NCBI GenBank assembly: GCA_028386065.3
Contig: JAKUCV010003210.1
Span: 45,543 to 109,542, forward strand
Direction: 5' to 3'
From: Turnera subulata
Taxonomy: Eukaryota > Streptophyta > Magnoliopsida > Malpighiales > Passifloraceae
Length of the DNA: 64,000 nucleotides
The number at the start of each line of letters is the position of its first letter. Within the stretch, counting starts at the first letter, position 1. The notes beneath the pieces are model-generated. The model saw only the letters and a program-made list of their open reading frames with translations. It was not told where the DNA came from and searched no databases. Of this stretch, positions 44,435 to 55,639 are shown one piece after another. The position numbers and the translations under genes were made by a program.

Positions 44435-45240
44435 ACAGATTCAAAGACTATTGATACGAAGAGCTAGAAAACGCATTAAATGATTGAATGAGGATTATAA
44501 TTACAAGTCGAACCATCGTTAGCAGTTACATTCATGCATTTTTTTATAATCCTACAAATCACTATATTGTTAGTTTGGTTTTCTTGATAATCGTAGTGAT
44601 CACCATTCCTCCACCTCGTTCAGATTGGATATTGGACTGCGCTCTTGCCAATCTCTCTTCTTTTCGGCCTGAAGCTCCTAAAGGGGGCCATTTTGAACCA
44701 ACAAAGTTGTCACTTGTCGGAGAGAACAGGAAGGGACCAAACATGGTGAAAATGTGGCTCAGTGTGTGTGGAGAGTTCATTGCTTTCTTGAACCATTGCT
44801 GCTCTTTGCTTGCTTGAAGAGTATGGTCCATGGAATGGAACTGCTATCTTCCGAATGGAGAGGCCAAGGCGGATGAGGATTTGAGCCTTGAAGCATGCAA
44901 ATGTTAGCTGTTGCAGCATCAAACAACGCACTCTCTGCAGAATCAAAATCAAACTAAAATCAACAAAACAATTCCGCCGTGCTTAATTCCAGCATATTAA
45001 AAAGAAAAAAAAAATTCAGGAGATGGAAATCTACCATTATTTCCCAAATAATAGAAATCCCTCATTAGAGCTAATCATCAAAACAAGAATGTATAACAAG
45101 ATGGAAGAAGAGACCCAAGCAGACCACTTAATTATTTATGTTGGAAAGAAAAATTGATAGAAAACAATTAACTGGCGACTTTGACAGTCTGAGATCCAAA
45201 TGTAACTCAGAATATACAAACGGTTATTGGCTCTTGAATG
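44435..45240. repeat. CNL 3'-flank module, copy R3a (downstream of CNL-5)
   Basis: Carries the module markers in order (GACAGATTCAAAGAC, GTTACATTCATGCATTTTT, CGGCCTGAAGCTCCT, CTGCAGAATCAAAATCAAAC), then the AGAATGTATAACAAGATGG block also seen at 34080. Confidence 0.65.
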
Positions 45241-46094
45241 GGTACAAGCACGTGCTGAGCCAACTACCAAGAAGCATTTGACAGTACCTTCCGCGACCTC
45301 AAAGAGTTGAGGTAGATAAAAGATCGTACATGACTACCTACTTTTTTTGTTGTTACCTATGTATATCCATCATGTAATGTATTAGTTATTAGTTATTACC
45401 GTACGTTCAAATGGCTACTGTATTTGAATACTATACGGTCAATAGTCAATTGAACTTATTTTAATATCTATAGTGTTGCTTTAAAAGTTACGGCCTAGCT
45501 ACAGGTTAACTTACAGCTTTGTTTTTACTCTTCTCTCTGTTTTGCTTTCATTTTCACGTTCCTGCATTTCAATTTTCCAATGTGTATGCTTCATATTCGT
45601 AATGCCTTGAACTGGTTCTACATCTCATACCTTGGGATGTCACTGTCCAGCCACAGCGGAGCGGGTGGTGGGAATAAGGCATGGCGTTTAGGTCGTTTCT
45701 TACGTGACAGAGGCGCAGCAGAACTGTCCAATGTTGCTGTGTCATGCGGAAGCTCTCCGGATTCGGGAGGCCATATCGCCATCACCATCAGCAGCGGCGG
45801 CACATTGGATCCAGGCAATGCAACAACGATGATGCTCGAAACCAATAAGCGGCAAAGTGGAGGAGGTGGTGGTGGCCTTGAGAATGGAGCGCTGGCGGCG
45901 GCAACAGAAGGAGATGAGCAGGGTAGCACCAAGCGGAACATGATCAATCTTGGAACAACGCTTCTTTATTGAAGGGGATGGGCTCCTCTTCTGTAAAGAG
46001 GAGAGATCCTGTTTACAGCGCTAGGGGATGGCTGGAGGTGGCCATATATGGCCCTCCCTAACCTTGTATATCTGTATAGTGTGTATATACTATA
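45241..46094. other. Insertion of unknown nature with a GC-rich island and a 130-codon frame
   Basis: This stretch separates two copies of the 3'-flank module and has no counterpart in the other units. A plus frame (45580-45972) and an overlapping minus frame (45947-45618) are open. Both are rich in Gly, Ser or Pro and match nothing I know. The stretch ends with a perfect GGCCATATATGGCC palindrome and TGTATATA repeats. It may be a transposon end or a captured gene piece. Confidence 0.4.
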
Positions 46095-46800
46095 TGGTCC
46101 ATGGAATGGAACTGCTATCTTCCGTCGGCACGGGCACCGTTCGTTGGCCTTCAGGAACCCCACCGGCACCGTTCCTCACTAGCATCTACGGCTCTTGTTC
46201 ATGCCCACACCAATACCTTCACTGAATGGAGAGGCCAAGGCGGATGAGGATTTGAGCCTTGAAGCATGCAAATGTTAGCTGTTCATGTCAGTGTTGGAAT
46301 TCCCACGAGGGTACTTCCTGCAGCATCAAACTACGCACTCTCTGCAGAATCAAAATCAAACTAAAATCAACAAAACAATTCCGCCCTGCTTAATTCCAGC
46401 ATATTAAAAAAAAAAAATGGGGAGATGGAAATCTACCATTATTTTCCAAATAATGGAAATCCCTCCAAGAAAAAGTTTTGCTAATTCCAGTACCTCCATA
46501 CTCCCATTTCCTACTCTCTGCCACAGCAACACCGCACCGCACCTTTCCTCCTCCTCTAACTCAATTCCCTGAAGAATCAAAATCAAACTAAAATCAACAA
46601 AACCCGTGTTCATCTCAATCCGAGAATGTCCATAGCACAACAGTGAGATGCAAGCAATAATGGCTCGGATGCTATGAATATGCTTTGGAGAATCAACCAA
46701 AAAAGCCAGAAAAAAGGGAAAATCACAAGAGTACATTTTGACTGTTAAGAGATATCTGCTAGCAGAACCGATTCGAGAAAATCACAAGATAATTTGTAAG
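46095..46800. repeat. CNL 3'-flank module, partial second copy R3b
   Basis: TGGTCCATGGAATGGAACTG through AGCCTTGAAGCATGCAAATG duplicates 44822-44905 with extra internal sequence, then continues with CTGCAGAATCAAAATCAAAC and GAGATATCTGCTAGCAGA. 46800-47072 is AT-rich and empty. Confidence 0.65.
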
Positions 46801-47072
46801 CGGAACTATCCTATCCATTATTGCTTTTGTTTATTACCTTTTAATTTTGGTCAGTTTAAATATGTTTTTTTTCCCCACCTGTTTACCTGTTTAACTCTGT
46901 TAATATCAAAATTCATCCATTTTGCATAATTCCAGCACACTAGAAAAAAAAAAAAATCTACCATTTTTTTTTCCAGATAATAGAAATCATATCACACCTT
47001 TTCAGGGATGTATAACAAAGGAAAAAATTATCAAAACAAGAATGTATAACAAAGGAAAAAATTGTGATTGCT

Positions 47073-50000
47073 CTACCTTAGTGCTTGTAAAACTGAATAC
47101 ATCATTGCCTCATCGTCAAACAATATTTCAGGGATGTGAGAAATCTTGGGCCAATCTTCCCCTCCCTCCCTCTCACATCTTTTCTCCAGCAGAGGACAGT
47201 CATTAATTGATAAAAGGGAAAGGGTAGAGGGCAATCCTTCTTCTGGTATTCTTTCAAGCTTCGGGCAATTCCTGATTTCCAATGTTTGAAGACAAGTAAG
47301 GTGTTGGAGCCCCTCGTAATCCAATGATTTTATATTCCCAAGATGGTTGATGTGAATTTCGGTAAGACTGGAAGGCAACAATATCTTGCCGGGGAAGGAT
47401 TCCACATCTTGGTTATCTTGTAATCTCAAGACTGAGAGAGATGGGAGTTTATCCAAACCCCAGTGCATAAGCCTTGCAATCTCGTCAATCCAAAGTTCTT
47501 GTAACGTGGACGGCAAACTCCCATCTTCTCCTTCTATAAAACCCACCTCTGATTCCAATTCTGAACAATTATGTAGAGACAGGGATCGAAGGGATGGGAG
47601 CGAGATGTGTTTGATCTCCCTCAGCTTCGGACATTCCCAAATAGATAGAGTCTTTAGAAGAGGGAAGGGCATTCTGTTGCAATCATCATCAGCACAAATC
47701 CATTCCTCCCATTGTGGCATTTCTTCAAATTCCAATTCTTTGAGGGATCTAAATGGCTGGATGGAATTACTGTGACTCCCATAGAAAAACTCGGGCCCCA
47801 CCGACACTACAGACTCAAACTGTTCTATCTCAAGTTCTTCTAGAGAAGGCAACTGCCCAAGTGGTGGCAAACGGGTGCAGTGTCTACATCCCCCGAGTTG
47901 CAATCTCACGATGTTGGAATAAGAAGAGTCTCCAACCCAACCTGGGAAACTTGTACCCCTATACCCCCTAATCCAAATAACTCTCGCATTCACGTGAGGC
48001 TGCAAGTGCTGGAGTACACTAGGATCAAGATCTGAGTTATCATCATTCTCAAACCAATGAAACTCTAATTCCACTAGCCCCTTCTTCTCTTTTAACTTGG
48101 CTCCCAAGGCATCTTGTTCATCCACAACATTCTCAAGCTTTCTGAGCTCTAATCTTCCTTGCAAATTTCGAAGCTCCCCTAGCTCTCGAACCTTAGACCC
48201 TCGCCCTTTTCCCACAATGAATCTTGTTAGTGTCTGGAGCTTGATCAATTCACCCATATCCACTGGCATATATTCCAAACGAGAAGTCTCCCCAATATCA
48301 AGACGACATAAGTTGATTAAATCCCTCATCTTGTCTGGAAGCTCCACAAGCTCATCGCACCAACGTAAGTTTAAAGTCTGCAAATAGTACAAACCGCATA
48401 TAGAATCGGGAAGCCGTTCAATATGAGTACCTCCGAGATCTAGATGCCTCAACTCCTTCAACTTTCCTATTGAATCCGGTAACACTCTGAGTGATGTATT
48501 CTTAAGGCTCAAATGCCTCAGGTGTTTCAAATTGCCTATCGAATCAGGTACTGTAGTCAGTCCCCAACAATCTTCCACCACCAGTGTTTGCAACTTGCAG
48601 AGAGCCGTCACATTTTTTGGTATCCTTTTCAAAGAGTCGAAGCCTCTGAGTCTCATTAGCCTCAAATGTTTGGAAATTGCAACCAAATTTGGTGTGCCAC
48701 CAAAAGAAGCTGTTAGAACTAGCACTCTCAACCTCCGGAGACTTGAAATGTGGTTTTGGAGATGCCTCAGCGCATCTTCATCAGCATCTTCGTCTGTATC
48801 TTCCTCCGAGCATATCAAAGAACGCAAGACCTCCACTTTTTCATGTGCCAAGGTTGCACCTCTATTTCTTGTAAGAAACAAATGGCGAGTCTTTTCTGTA
48901 AGTCCATCTAAATTGACATCTTCTTCATCATTAAAGCAAAACTCTCCTGAAATAGATCTTGCCAAGTCATGGATGAGGTCGTGCATTACAAAGCAATCAG
49001 GATCTTCATATCCCCCAAATTTTTGAAAGAACGACCTTGATGCGAGATCTTCAAAGTACTCCGCACCAACTTCTTCCATGCCACTATTTAAATTATGTTG
49101 GGATATAAAACCTTCTGCCATCCATAGGAGGACCAAGTAATCTTTTCTAAATTTGAAGTCCTTCGGGAACATAGCACAATAAGCAAAGCATTGCTTGAGA
49201 TGCGGTGGAAGATAATGGTAGCTCACTCTAAGAGCTGGAATAATGTCGTCATTCCATAAATCCCATATATTGCTCCTCAATATCTTCTCCCACTTTTTAG
49301 CATCCCTTTCGGAACAGAGTAAACCTCCCATGGCTTTTGCAGCCAACGGTAGGCCTTTACACTTTTTGGATATTTTTCTTCCAATTTCTACCAAGTCTGG
49401 ATATGCGCTGGGACTGCAATCATCAAAGGCATGCTTTGCAAACAAGGACCAACAATCATCTTCATTCAGCTCTTCTAAATGGTGACTTGGAACGGTTGAT
49501 TTCACCGATGCCACACTTTGGTTCCGTGTGGTAACAACCACCTTACTCCCTTGTGCAACAGAGTTCTTCAGTGGCGATAGTAAGGACTCCCACCAATCAT
49601 ATTTGTCATTCCAAACATCATCCAAAACAAGCAAAATCTTTTTCCCTCTTACTTCCTCCTCTAACTTAACCTGCAGTCTGTTGGGAGTTAAGGAATCACA
49701 CTTTTTCACTTCAAATTCCTTAAGAATGTTCCTGGTGAGTTTGTACACATCGGACTCTTCCGCGACACAAATCCACGCTCTATATTTTTCGAACTGCTGC
49801 TTCACCCTATTGTCATTGTAGACCTGCTGTGCAAGTGCGGTTTTGCCAACCCCACCCATACCTGTGATGGGCACCACCCCAAGTTGTCTGGAGTTTGCAT
49901 CCTCTGATAGCACTGATCTCAGTATAGCTTCCTTGTCGCCGGTCCTGCCATAAATTCCAGAGCCATCTACTAGAGAGGTAGTTGGCCTTCTCTGAGATGG

Positions 50001-50471
50001 TGATGGCACTCCCACTCCTGCTCGCTCCACTAGACCAAGTCTATCTTTCTGCTGAAACAAGCAATCTAGTCTCCCGAGGATCTCTTCTAATCTTGTTTTC
50101 ATATGATTTCCCACTCCCTTTCTACATGGATTAATAGAAGAGATGAGCAAGTTTCGCACCTGATCAGAGCAGGATTTAGGGACTTGTTTGAAGTCCAACT
50201 TGTAAGCAATCTCGTCCAGGAAATCGTCAGCCTCGTAGGCGGCATCTTTGAGATCATCCAACCATTCCTTCACAGCAGGCAAAGAATTCTGCTTCTCCTC
50301 GGCATCATCAAGTACTCCGCGGACAGTGTCCATTGTTGCTCTAAAGTTCCGGACCTGCACACGGCTGAATTGTTCACCCTGGAAGAAGTCAACAACCTCA
50401 CCAGAAGCCAGCTTTTTCAGCAAAACATCAAAGAGGGCGGAGAGAGCAGCACCTGCCAAAACTTCAGCCAT
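47073..50471 (-). CDS. CNL-5: intact CC-NBS-LRR disease-resistance protein, 1132 aa
   Basis: Uninterrupted single-exon frame. Rough residues: coiled coil 1-155 with YEADDFLDE (79-87); P-loop GMGGVGKTA 204-212; kinase-2 KILLVLDDVW 278-287; RNBS-B GSKVVVTTR 308-316; GLPLA 373-377; RNBS-D CFAYCAMFPKDFKF 428-441; MHD 496-498; then irregular LRRs with VLPDSIGKLKELRHLDLGGT and LPPLGQLPSLEELEI, ending CPLLEKRCEREGGEDWPKIS plus an 18-residue tail absent from CNL-2. All nucleotide-binding motifs are present. As an I2/RGA-type CNL it should act as an intracellular ATP/ADP-switch receptor. It pairs best with CNL-1 in the coiled coil. The ATG aligns with its paralogues. Confidence 0.95.
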   Translation of the reverse strand: MAEVLAGAALSALFDVLLKKLASGEVVDFFQGEQFSRVQVRNFRATMDTVRGVLDDAEEKQNSLPAVKEWLDDLKDAAYEADDFLDEIAYKLDFKQVPKSCSDQVRNLLISSINPCRKGVGNHMKTRLEEILGRLDCLFQQKDRLGLVERAGVGVPSPSQRRPTTSLVDGSGIYGRTGDKEAILRSVLSEDANSRQLGVVPITGMGGVGKTALAQQVYNDNRVKQQFEKYRAWICVAEESDVYKLTRNILKEFEVKKCDSLTPNRLQVKLEEEVRGKKILLVLDDVWNDKYDWWESLLSPLKNSVAQGSKVVVTTRNQSVASVKSTVPSHHLEELNEDDCWSLFAKHAFDDCSPSAYPDLVEIGRKISKKCKGLPLAAKAMGGLLCSERDAKKWEKILRSNIWDLWNDDIIPALRVSYHYLPPHLKQCFAYCAMFPKDFKFRKDYLVLLWMAEGFISQHNLNSGMEEVGAEYFEDLASRSFFQKFGGYEDPDCFVMHDLIHDLARSISGEFCFNDEEDVNLDGLTEKTRHLFLTRNRGATLAHEKVEVLRSLICSEEDTDEDADEDALRHLQNHISSLRRLRVLVLTASFGGTPNLVAISKHLRLMRLRGFDSLKRIPKNVTALCKLQTLVVEDCWGLTTVPDSIGNLKHLRHLSLKNTSLRVLPDSIGKLKELRHLDLGGTHIERLPDSICGLYYLQTLNLRWCDELVELPDKMRDLINLCRLDIGETSRLEYMPVDMGELIKLQTLTRFIVGKGRGSKVRELGELRNLQGRLELRKLENVVDEQDALGAKLKEKKGLVELEFHWFENDDNSDLDPSVLQHLQPHVNARVIWIRGYRGTSFPGWVGDSSYSNIVRLQLGGCRHCTRLPPLGQLPSLEELEIEQFESVVSVGPEFFYGSHSNSIQPFRSLKELEFEEMPQWEEWICADDDCNRMPFPLLKTLSIWECPKLREIKHISLPSLRSLSLHNCSELESEVGFIEGEDGSLPSTLQELWIDEIARLMHWGLDKLPSLSVLRLQDNQDVESFPGKILLPSSLTEIHINHLGNIKSLDYEGLQHLTCLQTLEIRNCPKLERIPEEGLPSTLSLLSINDCPLLEKRCEREGGEDWPKISHIPEILFDDEAMMYSVLQALR

Positions 50472-50502
50472 GTCTCTGTTTCAAGAAAAAAAAGAAAACA
50501 TT

Positions 50503-50627
50503 CTGCGTAAGAATAAGAAAAATATTCTGCTTGAGAATTAGAGAAAAGCATGTTCATGAAAAGCAAAAAGAATGATACACTTAATTGTGCAAGTGTATGA
50601 TCGATCGAAAAAACTTAGATCTCTTAC
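50503..50627 (-). other. CNL-5 predicted 5'-UTR intron
   Basis: Donor GTAAGAGATC at 50627 and acceptor TTCTTACGCAG at 50503 on minus, 125 bp. It is longer than in the paralogues because a TTCTGCxTxAGAAT segment is duplicated near the acceptor (50501-50540). Confidence 0.65.
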
Positions 50628-50726
50628 CAACAGATTAACTTCAAGCTTGATCACTGCAGAAGAAAAGCAAGTGTGTCTTTTGGGTTGTGTTGAGTGTTTT
50701 CTGCAGGTACAGGAGTGGCAGACAAA

Positions 50727-50738
50727 GGATTTATATAG
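50727..50738 (-). promoter_or_regulatory. CNL-5 predicted TATA box
   Basis: CTATATAAATCC on minus, about 100 bp upstream of the UTR intron donor, as in CNL-1. Confidence 0.55.
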
Positions 50739-50739
50739 T

Positions 50740-51701
50740 TGAGCTTAGCTTTTCGTTTCAAAATGTAAATTATGGGGGCAAATTTTTTCAAAGGCAAATA
50801 CCAGGAAGCTATGCCTGACAGCCTGAATGAGAAGACTATGGACACACACACACCATAAGGTCCTTTCTTCGTGCAGACACACGCGCAGTTATTTCTTGAC
50901 CATGATTTTGGTTTCTGGATATTTGTGTATACTGCCAAAAGGGGGACCCGTTTTGGAAATTTGCGTTTATCATTCTTAGTTTACTTTTGACTTTCACTAA
51001 GAATTAGAAGCAAGTTGAGAAAATATTTGGTTTGGCATTGTGGCGTTTGGCTGGAAGGGGATCTATATTTTCCTTTTGTTTTTTTTTTTAATTTTTTTCC
51101 CTATGGGCCTATGGACGGACACCACCAGGAATGGTTCTTCCTTGGCAAAAAAATAGCAGGAACCAGAATATGGACCCATAACATAACACCAGAAGATGGT
51201 CCTTTCTTCTTACATTAATAAGACTTTCTTTTTAGACATTAATAAAAATTTCCCTCAAAAGTGGAAGAGGATGAGGAGGCACCTTCGTTTTTGTCTGTCT
51301 GTCTAGCCGCCATTGGTCAAAGCAAAGTCAAAATAATAATTAGATATAAAGCTTGAGTAGAGATTTCCTTCTCCTCTCGCTACCGTCATCACTCCAAACC
51401 CACTAGGCCACTACTCTCTTTCTCTCCCAAAATCCCAAAGATGTTGATAAAGATGTTTATCTAAAAAAAAGATGTTTATCTAATTTTGTCGGATTTAGAT
51501 ACTTTTAATAATTTTCAATTGCATGGATTCATTTTCGCTATGGTTGATGGTCCTTTCCTACCGCCCACCCACCACTTGATTCTTCAATTATTAGATTAAG
51601 GTCAACTCTCCATTGCTCACCTCTATATACCTATATACCCTTATACGCTAATTACCCCCAAACTAGTGAAATTCTCCCGCATCCAGACTTAAACCCGAGA
51701 A
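50740..51701. repeat. CNL upstream module, copy U5
   Basis: Same markers as U2 and U4: TTTTTTCAAAGGCAAATACC, TTCACTAAGAATTAGAAGCAAG, GGACCCATAACATAACACCA, then the 51255-51700 block shared with the orphan module. Ends at the next transposon. Confidence 0.65.
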
Positions 51702-52072
51702 CAAGGTTATTATACCCGGTCTGGCTATTGACCCGTTTCAGTGGTCGGGGTTGCCGCTTAAGAGGTTCAATTACGGTTCAATTGGGTCTGACCAATATTA
51801 GAATTAGTAACAAAAATATATATTTTTTTAGTAAAGGTCCAACTAAAGGTCTGATCATGGTCTGATGAAGATAAAATTTTGAAATTTTTTACTTTTGACC
51901 CAGAAAAAACCGGAAACGAGTCAATAAAACCAGAAAATTCGGAAAATCCGTCATATGATCCGACCAATATTTTTACAGAATACAACCTGGAGGGGTAAAA
52001 AATTCGAATTTGTCTCTGGGTCATGGTTATCCGGGTTTAACCGGCCAGGCTGGGCCCAGTTTGATAACAATG
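51702..52072. mobile_element. Decayed hAT-like MITE, about 371 bp
   Basis: Left end CAAGGTTATTATACCCGG and the reverse complement of the right end, CATTGTTATCAAACTGGG, are imperfect inverted repeats related to the element at 3224. Flanking octamers CCCGAGAA and CTCGGGAG look like a mutated 8-bp duplication. No transposase. Confidence 0.6.
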
Positions 52073-52161
52073 CTCGGGAGGTTTTGATGACGCAAGGTCT
52101 TGAATGTCAACATGACCAAGAGAATAAATTTATTTATAGATAATAGGCAATCCACGGTGCA

Positions 52162-52352
52162 ATTAGTTGCAGTGTTAAAGTGTGCTGCATTCCCCTTAAA
52201 ACCCCAAGGTCCAGGTTGCGAGTCCTGGTGGGAGCGGGTGTACGGAAATTGTGCTATTGGTAGTGGTCCCACCTCACAAGGGTGACGCATCGAGCCACGG
52301 GGAGAGATTAATCCGGTAATCGACTGGGATACTCCTCTAGCATAAAAAAAAA
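52162..52352 (+). mobile_element. tRNA-derived SINE, second family
   Basis: A box TAGTTGCAGTG (52164-52174) and B box GGTTGCGAGTCC (52214-52225), body with CACGGGGAGAGATTAATCCG, and a nine-A tail (52344-52352). The tail is the target of the next element. No clear own target duplication. Confidence 0.75.
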
Positions 52353-53117
52353 GAGAAAAAAGTTTTTTCTATCCTTACACTTTGTCAATTTCGCAGTTGT
52401 TATCCCTGTTTATTTTATTTCACTTACTGTGTCCCTGAACTCTCAATTTATCGGGCTACCCTGTCCATTTTACATCCTACAGCCGGTAACCTATCCTATT
52501 GTTGACACGTGTCATGCGGGCCTTCGGATTGCTATTTTTTATTCCTTTTTCCTTCACTTTTTGTTTTCCTAAATTTTCCCAATAATCGTTTTTCTTATGA
52601 AAAAATAAAAGAAAGTAGTAAATAACAATTTTAATGCGTTATTTTTGCCAGTACTTTAATACGTAACAGCTTTAATGTGTTAATCCGTCAACCAAGCAAT
52701 TATTATCTCTTAACCGTTTAAAAAAATAATTATCTCTTAACAATTAATACATTAATGAAAACTTGATTATTGTGATTGTTTAGTGCCCGTTTGGTTTGTG
52801 GTGTTGGAGGCGCGGGATAGGGATTCAACCCGAACTCACCGTTTGGTTGAAGAAAAAAATAGGTAGGGGTCGGGATTGGGATGGGATTCAATCCCACCGA
52901 CCCGGGATACAAGGCTCGTATCCCGCTTTTTAATCTCACCTTCAAGGCGCGGGATTGAAAAGCCGGGATAGGGATTGATTTTTTAGGACGGGCGTGTCCC
53001 TGCCCAATTTCATGTAATACGAAAATACCCTCGGCATATAAAAAGCGCTTTTCCCGTTCATGCAATTCAGTCGAGCTCCAAACCTTCTCTCTCTTCTCAT
53101 TCCAGGTATTTTTCGCT

Positions 53118-53158
53118 CCCTCTCTTCTCCTCCTCCTCCTCCTCCTCCTTCTCTCCGA
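53118..53158. repeat. CTC/TCC microsatellite
   Basis: Eight or so tandem CTC units in the putative leader inside the Harbinger-type element. Confidence 0.85.
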
Positions 53159-53690
53159 TTCCAGTGAATTTTTGAGACGTTTTCTGCAAAAAATCATCTT
53201 CGCCAACTTTCATCTTCCACTTCTGCGTCGTTTCCCACTATCTTTCCGTCACCTTTTCCCTCAAAATCAAAACCCCAAATTTATACCCATAAACCCTAAT
53301 TCCCAATTTGGAAATTAAACCTTCAATTCGGTTAAAATACATGTTTGAAACTAATTATCCCTTCATTTACCTTTAATTAGACCCTAATTGATCTTCGTTT
53401 GGGTGTTGTAGGTGGAATCAAGTTGAGCTCGACGGGATTGCGCTTTTCTCTGGCTCAGGTAAGAACTTGCGTTTCGTCATTCTCTCTCACTCGCTGTTTT
53501 GTATAATTGGACGCTTGTTTATTCTATGCCTTGGGGCTGTATTGGGTTTCAGTAAATGGTTGGACAATTTTGGAATGGTTGGACAATTTTGTGGCTGTTG
53601 ATGGTGGATATTCTTTTGACTTTTGATCAACTTCACTAGTTAGGAAATTCAATTTTTTTTTTCTTGATGAAGCTTGCTTGGCTGCTGTAC

Positions 53691-53825
53691 CATATGCATA
53701 AGGTGCTGCATATGTCTTGTGCATGGACAGTAATTCTGCTCCGCAATCTGCAGCTTATTGAATATCATATGCATGAGCTGCTGCATATGTCTTCGTGCAT
53801 GGACATTAATTCTATTCAGTTGTGA
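53691..53825. repeat. Tandem duplication, period about 75 bp
   Basis: CATATGCATAAGGTGCTGCA ... GCATGGACAGTAATTCTG is repeated as CATATGCATGAGCTGCTGCA ... GCATGGACATTAATTCTA from 53766. Confidence 0.75.
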
Positions 53826-55204
53826 AATCTTGCTGGGAACAATGGATATTCCCATGTCATTGGGGAAACAGATTCATAGCTGTGTTTTTTTAGACTTTTG
53901 GAACTTAAACGAAAGCAAAAAGGCACATCAACTATGTTGTTTGTTTGCATTGTGATTGAGTAAAAAAGATGCAGTTCTCTATTTCTCCATTAGAACGCAT
54001 TTTTGCATGTTTATCTGATGTGCTTTGATACTTATGTAATGGTTTTTTGTTTGATGTTCAGCGTCCTAGAACTCAAGTCAATAGCAAGATTCTAGAAGAT
54101 GCCAATTTGGTTCATGTTGATTGGACTGCTATGAATGGTGCATAGATGATGGAAGCTAATTGCCACTGCTCTAACTGCTGCAAGGACTGCTATTTGTATC
54201 CCAGGCCTTGAATTTGAGGGGCTTGAACCGTGAGGGATGGCATAATATGCTTTGTATTCTAGAAAAGATAGAATATGGGTTAATGGATAGGTAGAATTTG
54301 CAGCCCTGCATATTGGATCAATAGTTAATACAATAGATTACTGGAGTCATGCATGTATTGGGGGAATCTTCAAAGGTTTCCATTGCTTCCATATTTTTGT
54401 ATTTTATGTGAATAGCATTCCACCTGTCAATTAGACATTCCATCACTGTTTTCTGTATTGTTTTAGCATATACAATTAGTTTTGCAAAGCCGAAGGCTGT
54501 TCGCCTCAGAATCTTGTTGTTTCCTCTGCAATCCCTCTCCCTCTCCTTCTCTCTGTTTGCATTGCGATTGTTTTTTTATGAGTGATTATGCAATTTGGAT
54601 TGGGTTTCATAAAAGAGTAAGTGTCAAAAAATTACATACCCATCTAATTTAAATGCAATTTTTATGCCCATACACATTTTAATGAAATTATGTTTTACTT
54701 TCAAAAAATAATAATGTGAAAAAAGTCATGTCACTAAAAAAATTTTATGAATTGATGTCTTGGTTCCAAAAAAATAATACTTAGTGAAAAAATTACATAT
54801 TCAATTACAAAATTAATGTAATGAGGTTTTGGTTTTAAATAATAATATATGTAGAGAAAAATTCAATTCTATAAAAAAATTAAAAAGGAAAGTCAAAATG
54901 ACAATTCCAAAAGTCATCACAAATCCATCCCAAATTCAAGCCCAACAACCAAACACCAAGTTCAATCCCAAGGACAAACTGGTCATATTATCATCTAATT
55001 TAATCCCAAACTCACAAACCAAACACAATTTTGGTATGTAATCCCATTCCAGACCCAATTCCAATCCCAACAACCAAACAGGATGGCTGGGATTGATCCC
55101 AGGCTCAATCCCATCCCACCCTGGGATCAATCCCAGGCTCAATCCCATCCCAGACAATCCCACGAACCAAACGGGCCCTTAAAGAAAACAAAAAGAGGAT
55201 CACC

Positions 55205-55639
55205 ATGCGACGACCACCACTACCCAGAACCAGTGGAGTGAACCTCCTCCACCAGAAAACACCACCCAACCAATCACCTCCCAACGTAACCAAAACCACC
55301 GCCACCCTCATCTTTCACCACTTAACACACTACACCGCTAGATTATCTATCTTCTCTATCCTCTTTAGATTCAGATCTGAGAACTTAAATTCAAACCCTA
55401 ATCCTCCACAAGGAAGAAGAAGAGCAAAGGCATCAGAGACCAGAGCATTCTTCCTTACTATCGGATGCCACTCTAGCCGCCCTCCTCCTCCTTCGCCTTC
55501 CACTCCTCCAGCCACTTCCACGGAGGCGACGAGCCAGCCTTCCACCATGCTTTCCACCGATTTTAGCCCCGAGTCCCTCCAGTTCCCCTCCACTTTCTCA
55601 CCTGCTCACATACAAATACTCCACTCTTTCTCTTTTTAA
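55205..55639 (+). other. 144-codon frame in the MULE, possibly captured host exon
   Basis: Starts ATGCGACGACCACCACTACC and is rich in Pro, Ser and Thr. I recognise no domain. Its base composition differs from the AT-rich surroundings and it lies between the MULE arms, which is why gene capture is considered. The overlapping minus frame (55593-55330) is equally open, so coding is not established. Confidence 0.35.

Larger units (their letters stand above)
52783..55178. mobile_element. PIF/Harbinger-type element, 2.4 kb, nested in the MULE
   Basis: Ends GTGCCCGTTTGGTTTGTGG and, in reverse complement, GGGCCCGTTTGGTTCGTGG; TTA lies outside both ends (52780-52782 and 55179-55181). A 3-bp TTA duplication with such ends is typical of PIF/Harbinger. 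The subterminal regions are packed with AATCCCATCCC-type words. No transposase is seen. The interior has a TATA-like CATATAAAAAGC (53035), a CTC-rich leader and possible splice sites, so it looks like a transcription unit. Confidence 0.75.

Noticed and set aside
52783..55178. Host gene with TATA and introns at 53-54.3 kb
   Set aside because: It lies entirely between Harbinger-type ends and no exon encodes a recognisable protein; kept as a finding, not a gene call.
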